Part shown: one piece after another, positions 7,739 to 15,716 of the stretch | How positions within the stretch are numbered: position 1 is the first letter of the stretch | Layout of the letters: each line of letters opens with the position of its first letter | IMG/VR virus record: IMGVR_UViG_3300028388_006299 | Span: 1-24,982 of that record | Source of the DNA: a virus | Direction: 5' to 3' (one strand) | Length of the DNA: 24,982 nucleotides | Position numbers and translations under genes: made by a program | Notes under the pieces: model-generated | What the model was told of the DNA's origin: nothing | The model's input: only the letters and a program-made list of their open reading frames with translations | The model's database searches: none

Positions 7739-9484
7739 ATGAAAAAATTTTTTTTGATTTTTTTTAGTTTATTATTTTTATCTTGCTCACAAGGTAAAGT
7801 TAAACAAGAAAAGATACTAAGTATTAGTAGCAAAAACTTAACTTCTGGAGAAGTCGTAGAATTTTCCGTTGATAGAAAAGAAATTAACGTGACAGATGTT
7901 TCATGTTTGCTTGCTTCAAAAAGTTCTAATAACGTTGTAGAAAAATACAGACTACATAGAAAAAATAATAATTTTTTTATTAATCGATTTTTGAATAAAA
8001 AGATATCTTCACACGACTTTTATTATCTTGATTGTAATATTAACGTTAACGAAAAAGTTTATGAACAAACTTTTGATATCAACATTCAACCTTCAGTAGT
8101 TATTAAAAGTCTTTGTAGTACATCTAATTGTAGCTCGATAACAGGAAATGTAATTAATAATGTTAGCAACAAATTAGAAGTTTCTACATTAAAAATTATG
8201 CCAATTAAATTTGTCTATGATATAGAAACGCCTTACGAAAGTTACCAATTTGTTCATGACTTTAATTCACCTGTTTCAACAGACTATCTAGATAATATAG
8301 TATTTAAAGAAATTTCTAATGATCTGTCGTATTATATTGCTTTGATTAAAGTTACAGTTTTTGATGTAAATAACAACATTGCAGAAACTATCATTCCAGT
8401 CAAAGTTGTTCGTCCAGTTGAAGTTAAACACTTTGGAAAACACGAGTTAGCTGAGGTTTATGATCCAGTTCCTGTTACAGGCTGCATTCCTGGTACTGTC
8501 GGGAGTAATGTTCAGTATTCTGAATCAACTTCGGAGACAAGGCAAAATAGCGTTTCAATAACAATTAACAACAACTGGAGTAATAGTTTTTCTTCTAACG
8601 AAAGCAGAATAACATCAGAAGGAATCTCTATCGGTGAGACTCAAGGGACAGTTAATTCATCTTCGATGTCAAACTCTGAAACTCAGACTGAATCTTTTTC
8701 AGAAACACAAAGTGAAGGCGAAGGTAATAATATTTCTTTTGACATCACAGAAGGCGAAAATTGGTCTTGGTCTTTAAACGAGTCTTCATCTTCAACGGAA
8801 GGGCAAAGCCAAAGTCAAAATACAAATACAGGAGTAAATGGCTCAACAACTGTTGGTGCGAGCGGTGAAGGTTCACTTGCTTTCTTTGCAAAAGCAAGTG
8901 GCAAAATTGAAGTATCTGCCGGTGTTTCTAGAGGATGGGGAGAATCTAATGGAAGTTCTTCTAGCGAAACAAATTCTGAAAGTAGAGGATATACTACAGG
9001 TGGATCATCACAGAATGGTAGATCTTATGGCAGTGTTCAGAATAATTCCAGAAGTCACTCTTTAAGTGGGGCATATGTTTTATCAAGTTCAACATCAAAC
9101 GCTATTACTGAATCATCTTCGTTGTCTTCTGGTAGAGTTTGGAACATGACAGAGAGTTTAAGTAGCGGCAAAGTTGTAACAGAAGGTAATAGTAAAAGTA
9201 TATCACAAACTATTGTAAATTCTAGCAGCAGCTCAACAACTTTTAGTTATGGTGGCTATATTCCTCGCGGGAGATATGGTATATTTTTTAGACAAACTAG
9301 CAGATATATAAAATTATCTGAAATAATTACTTATGATCTTAATGGTTTTGCAAGTCACGCAGGCTTTGTAATGATGAACTCTTGGGCTTGGGCCCCAGAA
9401 CTATCAATCGCAACTAGCTGCGAAGAAGCTATGCAATCATCGTTACCATTGTCAGAATGTTTAATACCACCTTGCGGAGAATAA
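7739..9484 (+). CDS. large serine-rich lipoprotein, 581 aa
   Basis: AAGGCGGA precedes the ATG. The N-terminus is a lipoprotein signal peptide: MKK, a Phe/Leu-rich core, and LFLSC with the lipidated Cys at 16; Ser at +2 favours outer-membrane sorting by the E. coli rule. Residues 17-250 look like beta-rich domains with paired cysteines (LCSTSNCSS). Residues about 255-505 are extremely rich in Ser, Thr, Asn and Gly with alternating polar patterns and periodic Trp (WSWSLNESSSS). The last 75 residues are again folded (GYIPRGRYGIFF, SWAWAPELSI) and end with three Cys. I do not know the family. Options include a surface protein altering the infected host, a superinfection-exclusion factor, or a beta-pore-forming protein because Ser/Thr-alternating strands occur in those; the last is speculative. 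Confidence 0.8.
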   Translation: MKKFFLIFFSLLFLSCSQGKVKQEKILSISSKNLTSGEVVEFSVDRKEINVTDVSCLLASKSSNNVVEKYRLHRKNNNFFINRFLNKKISSHDFYYLDCNINVNEKVYEQTFDINIQPSVVIKSLCSTSNCSSITGNVINNVSNKLEVSTLKIMPIKFVYDIETPYESYQFVHDFNSPVSTDYLDNIVFKEISNDLSYYIALIKVTVFDVNNNIAETIIPVKVVRPVEVKHFGKHELAEVYDPVPVTGCIPGTVGSNVQYSESTSETRQNSVSITINNNWSNSFSSNESRITSEGISIGETQGTVNSSSMSNSETQTESFSETQSEGEGNNISFDITEGENWSWSLNESSSSTEGQSQSQNTNTGVNGSTTVGASGEGSLAFFAKASGKIEVSAGVSRGWGESNGSSSSETNSESRGYTTGGSSQNGRSYGSVQNNSRSHSLSGAYVLSSSTSNAITESSSLSSGRVWNMTESLSSGKVVTEGNSKSISQTIVNSSSSSTTFSYGGYIPRGRYGIFFRQTSRYIKLSEIITYDLNGFASHAGFVMMNSWAWAPELSIATSCEEAMQSSLPLSECLIPPCGE

Positions 9485-9485
9485 A

Positions 9486-9641
9486 ATGAATGGAAGAAAT
9501 CTAGACTACGGCAAAGTAAAGTCCGATGCCGGAGAAGGTAGAATGGCAAAAACAACATTACTTAGTATGGCAAGAGACATGTACAATCTTTACCAGCTAC
9601 TTGAAGAAGTTAAGGCTTTTATATCTGTTAATTTAAAATAA
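9486..9641 (+). CDS. small conserved-looking protein, 51 aa
   Basis: This short gene starts at the ATG one base after the lipoprotein stop, with GGAG six bases before it, and ends at 9639-9641, immediately before the first base of the convergent minus-strand gene. The sequence begins MNGRNLDYGKVKSDAGEGRM and continues as an amphipathic helix (MAKTTLLSMARDMYNLYQLL). The DYGKVxSDAxEGRMxK pattern resembles small proteins or domains I associate with T4-like phages, in which this stretch precedes a helix; I cannot attach a function. Support comes from the good ribosome site and the exact fit between neighbours. Confidence 0.65.
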   Translation: MNGRNLDYGKVKSDAGEGRMAKTTLLSMARDMYNLYQLLEEVKAFISVNLK

Positions 9642-10433
9642 TTATTTAACAAAAAGACTTACGTAGTGACGTAAAAGACTTTCATTGTTATTTCTTGAAG
9701 AAGGATAACCACAAGAAACACTTCTTGTTAGTATATTTGATATTTCTTGTTTTAATTCAAAACTCAAGCTCTCTGGAAACATATTGTTTAAAGATTTAAT
9801 ATCACCAGCACATAAATATTCTCTCATTTGCGTGCCACTAATTGAAACTACTCTTGGTATAGCAATGACTTTTATTCTTCCTGACTCGTACAAGTCGCCG
9901 TAATATTTAAACATTAACTCGTCATTGTATCTTGATGAGTCATCGATACCACAGTAAAAAGTAATATATGTATCATCAGTACTATATACATCGTTTGTTA
10001 CTGGATCTTGCCATGTATCAATATTATTATAATAAGCATCTTTAAAAGAATTTGCTAAATTAAAACCAGCAGCAACTGGCGAGTTAGTAAGTGATTGTTT
10101 AGGTGAAATAATACTAACATTAGTTCCTTCATAACCTAAGTTTTTTTCTGTAAGTATATTTTCCCAAATATATTCCATGTCAGCACCAAAAACTGGAGCT
10201 TTACCCGGAATCGCTTCTTCGTATTTTTCTTTTACACCATTTCTTGTTCTTGTTCTTTTTTTAACATCTCTGCTTGAATAAGAAATATACACATTAACAA
10301 CGTCATTTTCTTGCTGCACAAAGCCTTGCTTCTCTAAAGAGTCAAGTAGTTCAATACCTGCAGCAAATTTTATTAAAGAGTTATGCCCAGCGTGAAAAGG
10401 CTTTGCAGACATTGGTACAATTCCAATTTTCAT
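9642..10433 (-). CDS. nicotinamide-nucleotide adenylyltransferase-like nucleotidyltransferase
   Basis: This 263-residue protein has the signature of the HxGH nucleotidylyltransferase superfamily. HAGH is at residues 14-17 in a Rossmann start (MKIGIVPMSAKPFHAGHNSL), and ISGTQMR at 198-204 is the ATP-binding (I/V)SxTxxR motif near the C-terminus. Phage members are usually named NadM-like or cytidylyltransferase-like; NMN adenylyltransferase makes NAD from NMN and ATP. I start at the ATG at 10433, which has AAAGGA just before it; an in-frame TTG at 10448 would overlap the upstream gene and add five residues. It is larger than cellular NadM (about 170-180 residues), with an insertion around residues 55-100 and 130-160. 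The exact nucleotide substrate cannot be read from the sequence. Confidence 0.8.
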   Translation of the reverse strand: MKIGIVPMSAKPFHAGHNSLIKFAAGIELLDSLEKQGFVQQENDVVNVYISYSSRDVKKRTRTRNGVKEKYEEAIPGKAPVFGADMEYIWENILTEKNLGYEGTNVSIISPKQSLTNSPVAAGFNLANSFKDAYYNNIDTWQDPVTNDVYSTDDTYITFYCGIDDSSRYNDELMFKYYGDLYESGRIKVIAIPRVVSISGTQMREYLCAGDIKSLNNMFPESLSFELKQEISNILTRSVSCGYPSSRNNNESLLRHYVSLFVK

Positions 10434-10444
10434 TTTGTTTCCTT

Positions 10445-13400
10445 TCAAAATAACATCTTGTAAATATTCTTCAAAGATCTTCTGTTTGATTCCTGTTGCA
10501 TAAACTTTTGTTTAAAGGATGTAAATATTCCTTTTTTGTCTCTGTATGCTGCACCTAAAATCTGATTCATCGGCGCAAATCCGCCAGTAACCTTTAAAAG
10601 ATCGCCTTGATAATCATAAACACCACCTTCAACAGAAGTTGATATTGTATTGTATACACCTGCTTCGACGACTTTGTCATAATGAGGTTTAAGTCTATTT
10701 ACCACTGGATCCCATTCGCTTTTTGGTGTACTATTCATATACGTTCTAAGATCATCAATTGCAGTTTCTAACTTGTCACGCAAATTATTAATATTTCTAA
10801 AGTCAGTTTCTGGGTCCATGTACGCTGAAGGTGTTCCATCTAACAAGTCTATCCCTAGATCAACAAATATATCTTTAAATGGAGATAGAATACTTCTTAC
10901 TTTAGCTGCTGCCTTGCTTCCATTGGTCAAGTTAATAGACCTTAGTTTCTTTACATCTTCAACAGGCATTAACTTGGTAAAATCTTTGCTTTTAATTTTA
11001 TTACCTGTTCTATCTTCGCCATAAAGTGCAAAGTCGTATAAAAGCTTTAAGGCGTCGTCACTAATATTAATACCTTCAGCATCTAGCTGTTTTTTAATTT
11101 GTTTTTCTACACCATCACCAAGAAACTCAGTCTCAGTAATATCTAATTGATCAGCAACTTCTTTAATTCTATCTACATAATGTGATATCTGCACATTTGT
11201 AAGCTTGTTAATATCAACTGTTCTATTAGATGCTAGCGTATAACCAGAAGACTCGATACCTGGCTTCATAAGATTAATTAGTTTATCAAGCCTTTGACTG
11301 TTGTTTGAAGAATAAACTGCTTCTCTACCATCAATGAAATCAACAATGCTGTGGAAAACAATAAAGTTTTCTCCGTATTTCAGCTGATTTGGGTGATCTT
11401 TATGCATAATTTCAAAATTTATAAATGATCTAGCTTCACCATCTGGGTGAAAGATATCTAGTATTTCTTGACTTCCAAATGCACCTGCTGAAGATAACCA
11501 CTGGTCTACACCTTTTTTAATAGCATTACCACCTGTAACAAAAGGAACTTCAGCAGGATGATTAGTAAACTTTTCTACTAAGTCGTTATGTGTCATGTCT
11601 GCTTTGTTACGCGCAAACATAAGCGTGCCATCTTTCTCGACTGTAAAGAACAAGTTTTGCCCATCGACTTTTTCTATAATTTTTTGTGATGCACTATATT
11701 CTTTTATTCTGTCAATGATTTGTCTTGGTGTCATGTCTAATGCTTCATAAGGATGCATCATATGACCAGCTAATCCGCCTTCGTTAAGTTTTCTTTTCTT
11801 AAACAGGTAAGAATAAACTTCTTTAAGCATTTTGCCTCTGTATTTTTTGTTATCTTCTATTCCTTTTGACATAGTATTCCCTGAGTTTTGTTGTGGTGTC
11901 AATGATCCAGATTCATGTTCAGGCGTATCTACACCTTTTGCTTTTTTGATTTTATTTATTATCTTATTTACGTCATATTCATCTTTATAGTTTACACTTA
12001 TTACAGAATCTTGTGTTGCTGATTTTTCATAACCACAGTCATCAAAAAAATCTTGCAAGTTACAAACTCTATTGCTTGCTTCATATGGGTTAGTTAAAAT
12101 ATTAGTTGCTTTTAATCTATACTGTTTATACTTAGAATTTTCATCTTCTTTATCAAAACTTTGTCTGAGATAACTTAACTTATCTTTATTAGTCATTAAA
12201 TCAAAGAAATGTTCTACTAACGCTATCGGGTCAAACAAGTTATCTTTTTTTGCTTTAAGAAAATAATTACTAAAATCATTTGTTCCAACATTAATGTCAT
12301 GTTTTTTACAAAAATCTTCATAGTTCATCGATTTGATATCGTCAATAAGAGAGTAATATTTAGGTTCAGTAATAAAGTACAATAAAGATAGACTAGCGGG
12401 ACTTTTATTATTTAAAACATCTTGTACAGAATTATTATCTACATAAAGAACTCGTATTTTATTTATAAAATATTTTAAGACATCTTTAGTCTTTTTTATT
12501 TTTATTTGTGTTATTTCAATAGGCTCTTTAATTATGTTTTCTTTAAATAAATTAGGATTATCATTATTTAATTTTTTTATTGTTTTATTGTTTCTACTAA
12601 CATGTTTTAAGTCGTTTTTATTTTGAGAATAATAGAAATTTAATTTATCACCCTGATTGTAAGATAGATAAAAATCATCTTTCCCGTCTGAGAAAAAGAA
12701 AGAAGTTTTTGCCGGGGAGAAGATGTTTTGTACGCTTTCAATTGAAATTTCAAAATCATTATCAGGATCAAAGTCTAGTTGATATTCGATTTGAGCCAAA
12801 CCAAAAAGTTCAATTCCAATATTATTGTTTTTTTCATTTAGCTGTTTAACAATATCGTTTATGAATTGTAGTGCAGTATTACTTGTTCCTCCATTTTTTC
12901 CTGTCGCGCCTTTTCTGATAGGCTTTAAGCTACTGTCTTTGTTTGTTGCTTTTAAATCGAAAAGACCAATATTGTTTTGAGTATTTTCAATATCTTTATC
13001 TCTCACTATAAAGTCAAATGGTGAGTTTGATTGAACATTAAATTTTTCGTCTAGCTCTAAGTCTTGTATAAAAATATTTTCTCTACTAATGTCTAGTATA
13101 CGTCCATATTGATCTATAATTTTTTTGGTTTCTAATTTTAGTTTGCTACTTCTGTCTAACAGAATTTTTTTAATTGTCACTCCATCACTAAATCTTATGT
13201 TTTCAAAGTCTTTTTTGTAACTTGCATCAGACGGTTTTTTGTTTTCTTTTAAATCTTCATACACAGCACTCGGATGAATTGAGTTATCGTTAAACAATCC
13301 ATTACAACAATACAACAAAATTATTGCTGACTTTTTTGATGCATGATCAATATTTAATTTAAAATCAGGATAGCTGTTTTTTTCTGTAGCTAAATATTTA

Positions 13401-14128
13401 AATACTGCTTCTCTAAAAAACTCTTCAAACAAAGCACCAAAATTAACTGTTAGTGCTGTTTGCGAGCTTCCTATTAATTTAGCTTTAAAATATTCAATTA
13501 TTTTTGTAACACTTTCTTGTATTACGTAACTTTGAAGAGGATAATGACTCGGGGTGACTAAAAACTTTTTATAAAGAAAGTAAAATAGCCATCCTTTAAA
13601 CTCGTTAAGAGAACTCGACTCTACAAGTTTTGTAACACTACCTCTTACCTTTTCATGTCCAGTAAAGTTTTTTCTTACGAAGCTAGTAACAGCGTTTTCA
13701 TCGAATTCATCAGAAGCGTTATTTTCTAATAGTCTATTACCTTTTAAATTTTTTCCAGCTGCTAATCCTATATCATTATAGTTGGCTTGATCATCGCCTG
13801 GTATGTTTACTGTTAAGATTCGTGGATCAATATCTGTATTTATATTTAAAGTATTACTTGATTTTTCTTTAGTATCAAAAATTCTAGAAATGTCATTGAT
13901 TGTAATATTATTTTCGCATATTGAATAAAACGAGTAATTAATTAGCGTTTTATAACTAAATTGTATTTGCATAGTTTTCGTAGTATTTTCATCTACTACG
14001 TATTTAATTGGCATTGTAGCACTATTATTATTTAATATTTCAAATGTTTGTCTGACAAAATCTTGTATTGAATTTTCCCGATCTCTTGGGAATAAATTAT
14101 CGTGCACTTCTTTAAGGCTATACTTCAT
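10445..14128 (-). CDS. 1227-aa protein: PD-(D/E)XK-like nuclease segment plus RNA/DNA-ligase-type nucleotidyltransferase domain
   Basis: The C-terminal part (about residues 784-1195) looks like a covalent nucleotidyltransferase of the ligase superfamily. It has EKVDG with candidate nucleotidyl-lysine K820 (KxDG motif I), FARNK at 838-842, INFEIMH at 903-909 in the place of motif III, and EGGVYDYQGDLLKVTG at 1167-1182, which resembles motifs IV and V. The middle (about 360-450) has FDFIV, then GLFDLKAT and later Gln/Glu residues, a pattern of PD-(D/E)XK nucleases; this is weaker. Residues 767-783 (MLKEVYSYLFKKRKLNE, followed by GG) form a tag-like peptide exactly at the domain boundary. Both termini carry related SLKxVxxxLF / SLKNIYKMLF helices. 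The gene is coupled by ATGA to the nuclease gene upstream. A nucleic acid cleavage-and-repair role is inferred. Confidence 0.75.
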   Translation of the reverse strand: MKYSLKEVHDNLFPRDRENSIQDFVRQTFEILNNNSATMPIKYVVDENTTKTMQIQFSYKTLINYSFYSICENNITINDISRIFDTKEKSSNTLNINTDIDPRILTVNIPGDDQANYNDIGLAAGKNLKGNRLLENNASDEFDENAVTSFVRKNFTGHEKVRGSVTKLVESSSLNEFKGWLFYFLYKKFLVTPSHYPLQSYVIQESVTKIIEYFKAKLIGSSQTALTVNFGALFEEFFREAVFKYLATEKNSYPDFKLNIDHASKKSAIILLYCCNGLFNDNSIHPSAVYEDLKENKKPSDASYKKDFENIRFSDGVTIKKILLDRSSKLKLETKKIIDQYGRILDISRENIFIQDLELDEKFNVQSNSPFDFIVRDKDIENTQNNIGLFDLKATNKDSSLKPIRKGATGKNGGTSNTALQFINDIVKQLNEKNNNIGIELFGLAQIEYQLDFDPDNDFEISIESVQNIFSPAKTSFFFSDGKDDFYLSYNQGDKLNFYYSQNKNDLKHVSRNNKTIKKLNNDNPNLFKENIIKEPIEITQIKIKKTKDVLKYFINKIRVLYVDNNSVQDVLNNKSPASLSLLYFITEPKYYSLIDDIKSMNYEDFCKKHDINVGTNDFSNYFLKAKKDNLFDPIALVEHFFDLMTNKDKLSYLRQSFDKEDENSKYKQYRLKATNILTNPYEASNRVCNLQDFFDDCGYEKSATQDSVISVNYKDEYDVNKIINKIKKAKGVDTPEHESGSLTPQQNSGNTMSKGIEDNKKYRGKMLKEVYSYLFKKRKLNEGGLAGHMMHPYEALDMTPRQIIDRIKEYSASQKIIEKVDGQNLFFTVEKDGTLMFARNKADMTHNDLVEKFTNHPAEVPFVTGGNAIKKGVDQWLSSAGAFGSQEILDIFHPDGEARSFINFEIMHKDHPNQLKYGENFIVFHSIVDFIDGREAVYSSNNSQRLDKLINLMKPGIESSGYTLASNRTVDINKLTNVQISHYVDRIKEVADQLDITETEFLGDGVEKQIKKQLDAEGINISDDALKLLYDFALYGEDRTGNKIKSKDFTKLMPVEDVKKLRSINLTNGSKAAAKVRSILSPFKDIFVDLGIDLLDGTPSAYMDPETDFRNINNLRDKLETAIDDLRTYMNSTPKSEWDPVVNRLKPHYDKVVEAGVYNTISTSVEGGVYDYQGDLLKVTGGFAPMNQILGAAYRDKKGIFTSFKQKFMQQESNRRSLKNIYKMLF
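11780..11830 (-). other. internal tag-like peptide segment with possible prohead-protease site
   Basis: This stretch encodes residues 767-783 of the 1227-aa protein. It starts at an in-frame Met, has the SLKEVYS-like helix also found at the C-termini of the two rightmost proteins, and ends LNE before GG, fitting the (L/I)-x-E rule of T4-type prohead proteases. It suggests that a formerly separate tagged ligase gene was fused to an upstream nuclease gene, or that the protein is cut here during head maturation. Confidence 0.4.
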
Positions 14129-14490
14129 CGTTTACCACCCCAGTATTCTTTTGCTAGACCTTCGTTTATTAATTGTTTATTATAACTGTTTTTAAACTCA
14201 GGTTTATCTTGTTCTAACTCCCAAATTGTGCCGAGCCATCTGCCAAACTTTCCACGCTTGGCTGTATGTAATAATACTTTCTTTCCAAGGATTCTTTCAC
14301 GCAACCAGTCACGAGTTTCTAAACCTTTTTCTTTTTCGTCTTTGTCTTTTGTTCTGATTTCAGGTGTGTCAATACCAATCATTCGAACTTTAATTCTAAC
14401 TTGAGTTTTAAACCCTAAATCAACAACACACGTACAAGTGTCACCGTCATAAACAGACACAACTTCTGCGATATAGTAATATGGTTTCAT
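14125..14490 (-). CDS. staphylococcal nuclease-like (thermonuclease) protein
   Basis: At 121 residues this is a compact SNase domain. The calcium-binding acidic pair is VYDGDT (D15, D17); R36 lies in KVRMIGIDTPEIR, followed by D41, T42 and E44; R84 is in GKFGRWLG. These correspond to the R35, D40, T41, E43 and R87 positions of the Staphylococcus enzyme, so catalysis should be intact. The ending INEGLAKEYWGGKR is typical of the family. No signal peptide is present, so it acts inside the cell, where host DNA or RNA breakdown is the likely role. AAGGT lies before the ATG. The stop overlaps the next start as ATGA, making it the first gene of a nuclease, ligase and adenylyltransferase operon. Confidence 0.92.
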   Translation of the reverse strand: MKPYYYIAEVVSVYDGDTCTCVVDLGFKTQVRIKVRMIGIDTPEIRTKDKDEKEKGLETRDWLRERILGKKVLLHTAKRGKFGRWLGTIWELEQDKPEFKNSYNKQLINEGLAKEYWGGKR

Positions 14491-14561
14491 TATCTACCTT
14501 TTTTCTTAAGTAAAATTATATATAGTAAATATACGACAATACTTTAAGTTAGGAAACCTAA
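14491..14561. promoter_or_regulatory. divergent intergenic region, candidate promoters both ways
   Basis: This 71-base spacer separates the minus-strand nuclease operon from the only plus-strand gene of the right half, so both must be transcribed from it or through it. On the minus strand a perfect TATAAT lies at 14520-14515, 24 bases from the nuclease start, without a convincing -35. On the plus strand TATAGT is at 14521-14526. Ribosome-binding sequences for both genes are clear. No T4 late promoter TATAAATA was seen. Confidence 0.3.
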
Positions 14562-15059
14562 ATGAGTAAAAGCATTTTAGAGAGTTATGTAAGAGAATCT
14601 CTTCGTCAAATAAATGAAGCAACATCATTAAAAGATAAAATAAAAAGTCTCAATAGTGAATCGACATATGGAGAACTTAAGTCAGTATTGAACTCTCTTG
14701 TTAGTTCTAAAAAAGCTAAAAAAGGCGCTGACATAGCAAAAAATTTAATAGGAATCATACCTGGGCTTGATACTGCTGACAAGATTGTTGACGTTTATGG
14801 TTTGCTCAAAGGTCTATATAAACTTAAAGATGATGTAAGGCCTAATAATTTTTTAGCTAATTTTGATATAGATGACGCAATTTCTAAAATTGTCGATAAT
14901 GACTTGGAAGATGAATTTATTAAAGAGTTGACTAAAAGAATAGAAAACATTTCTAATTCTAAAAAAATTGGTAATTTTAATATGACAGAACAGTTAAAAG
15001 GATTTCTTGCAAGAAAGTTTAACAATAGAACAATAACTGGCTTTCCTAAGAAAAAATAA
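14562..15059 (+). CDS. tagged protein of unknown function, 165 aa
   Basis: AGGA precedes the ATG. The N-terminus, MSKSILESYVRESLRQINE followed by A, matches the amphipathic tag shared by neighbouring minus-strand genes and ends in an (L/I)-x-E site, so the first 19 residues may be removed in the prohead. The mature part is helical, with a Gly-containing hydrophobic helix at about 62-90 (IAKNLIGIIPGLDTADKIVD) that could touch a membrane or form a helical hairpin. An acidic helical region and a basic end (RTITGFPKKK) follow. I do not recognise the family. It is the only plus-strand gene among the tagged set and is flanked by oppositely directed genes on both sides. Confidence 0.7.
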   Translation: MSKSILESYVRESLRQINEATSLKDKIKSLNSESTYGELKSVLNSLVSSKKAKKGADIAKNLIGIIPGLDTADKIVDVYGLLKGLYKLKDDVRPNNFLANFDIDDAISKIVDNDLEDEFIKELTKRIENISNSKKIGNFNMTEQLKGFLARKFNNRTITGFPKKK

Positions 15060-15062
15060 ATC

Positions 15063-15716
15063 TTACCACCAAGTGTATTTCTTTTTTGAACCAGTTAAGT
15101 GAGGATATCTTCCTGTTCTACATGCCCAATAACTTGCTGTTGTTTTATCTTTAGTTAAATGACAACGGTGTCGAGCTGCAAAGGACTTTCTTCTTTTAGG
15201 ATCACTAATACCTACAGACATTCCTTTTGCACCCCACTGTACTTTTTTGATGTTTCCAGTTTTAGGATTTTTAACATATACGTAAAACTTTTTAGAGCCA
15301 CCTCTTTTAGGTTTATTAAGTTCTACTTTTCTACCTTGATACATATTGCCACTTTTTGATTTACTTTTTTTTTTCTTAGACTTTTTCTTTTTTCTTTTAC
15401 GCTTTTCTTCTAATATTTCTAAAGCAGCACTAGGTTTTAAAGACTCATCACCTTCTAAAATAGGATAGTCTAAAGGTACTAAATCTCCATTGTAAAAGTC
15501 CCACTCTCCAATATCAGTTTCATTAATGAAATATTTTTCTACTGAGTTTAGCTCGTACAATCCCATTTGACTTAAGTCTCTAACTTCTCTAAACAAACTA
15601 AAGTATTTAGAAGAACCTGGACGATAAATGTTATGATCAATACCAATTTCTTCAATTAGGTGAAAACGTAATCCTTCTGAAAGGATTTGCTTATGCTCTA
15701 ATAATAGCTTGTTCAT
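15063..15716 (-). CDS. tagged two-domain basic phage protein, 217 aa
   Basis: I start at the ATG at 15716, which forms a TAATG overlap with the upstream stop and has AAAAAGGA ahead; a longer frame from 15743 would put nine residues before the tag. The N-terminus MNKLLLEHKQILSE followed by G fits the prohead-cleavage tag. Residues 15-95 form one folded, acidic domain (IYRPGSSKYFSLFREVRDL, TDIGEWDFYNGDLVPLDYP). Residues 104-122 are almost pure Lys/Ser. The C-terminal domain has GRKVELNKPKRGG, KKFYVYVKNPKTGNIKKV and RRKSFAARHRC followed by ASYWACR. I associate this last combination with a conserved small domain of T4-like phages and some giant viruses; its function is unknown to me. Strongly basic, so DNA binding in the head is plausible. 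Confidence 0.75.
   Translation of the reverse strand: MNKLLLEHKQILSEGLRFHLIEEIGIDHNIYRPGSSKYFSLFREVRDLSQMGLYELNSVEKYFINETDIGEWDFYNGDLVPLDYPILEGDESLKPSAALEILEEKRKRKKKKSKKKKSKSKSGNMYQGRKVELNKPKRGGSKKFYVYVKNPKTGNIKKVQWGAKGMSVGISDPKRRKSFAARHRCHLTKDKTTASYWACRTGRYPHLTGSKKKYTWW

Noticed and set aside
8838-9065. 75-aa frame inside the lipoprotein gene
   Set aside because: Shadow frame of the low-complexity Ser-rich region, without a ribosome site.
9625-9655. Terminator hairpin at the convergent junction
   Set aside because: The only palindrome is short, imperfect and made of A and T alone, and it overlaps both coding ends.
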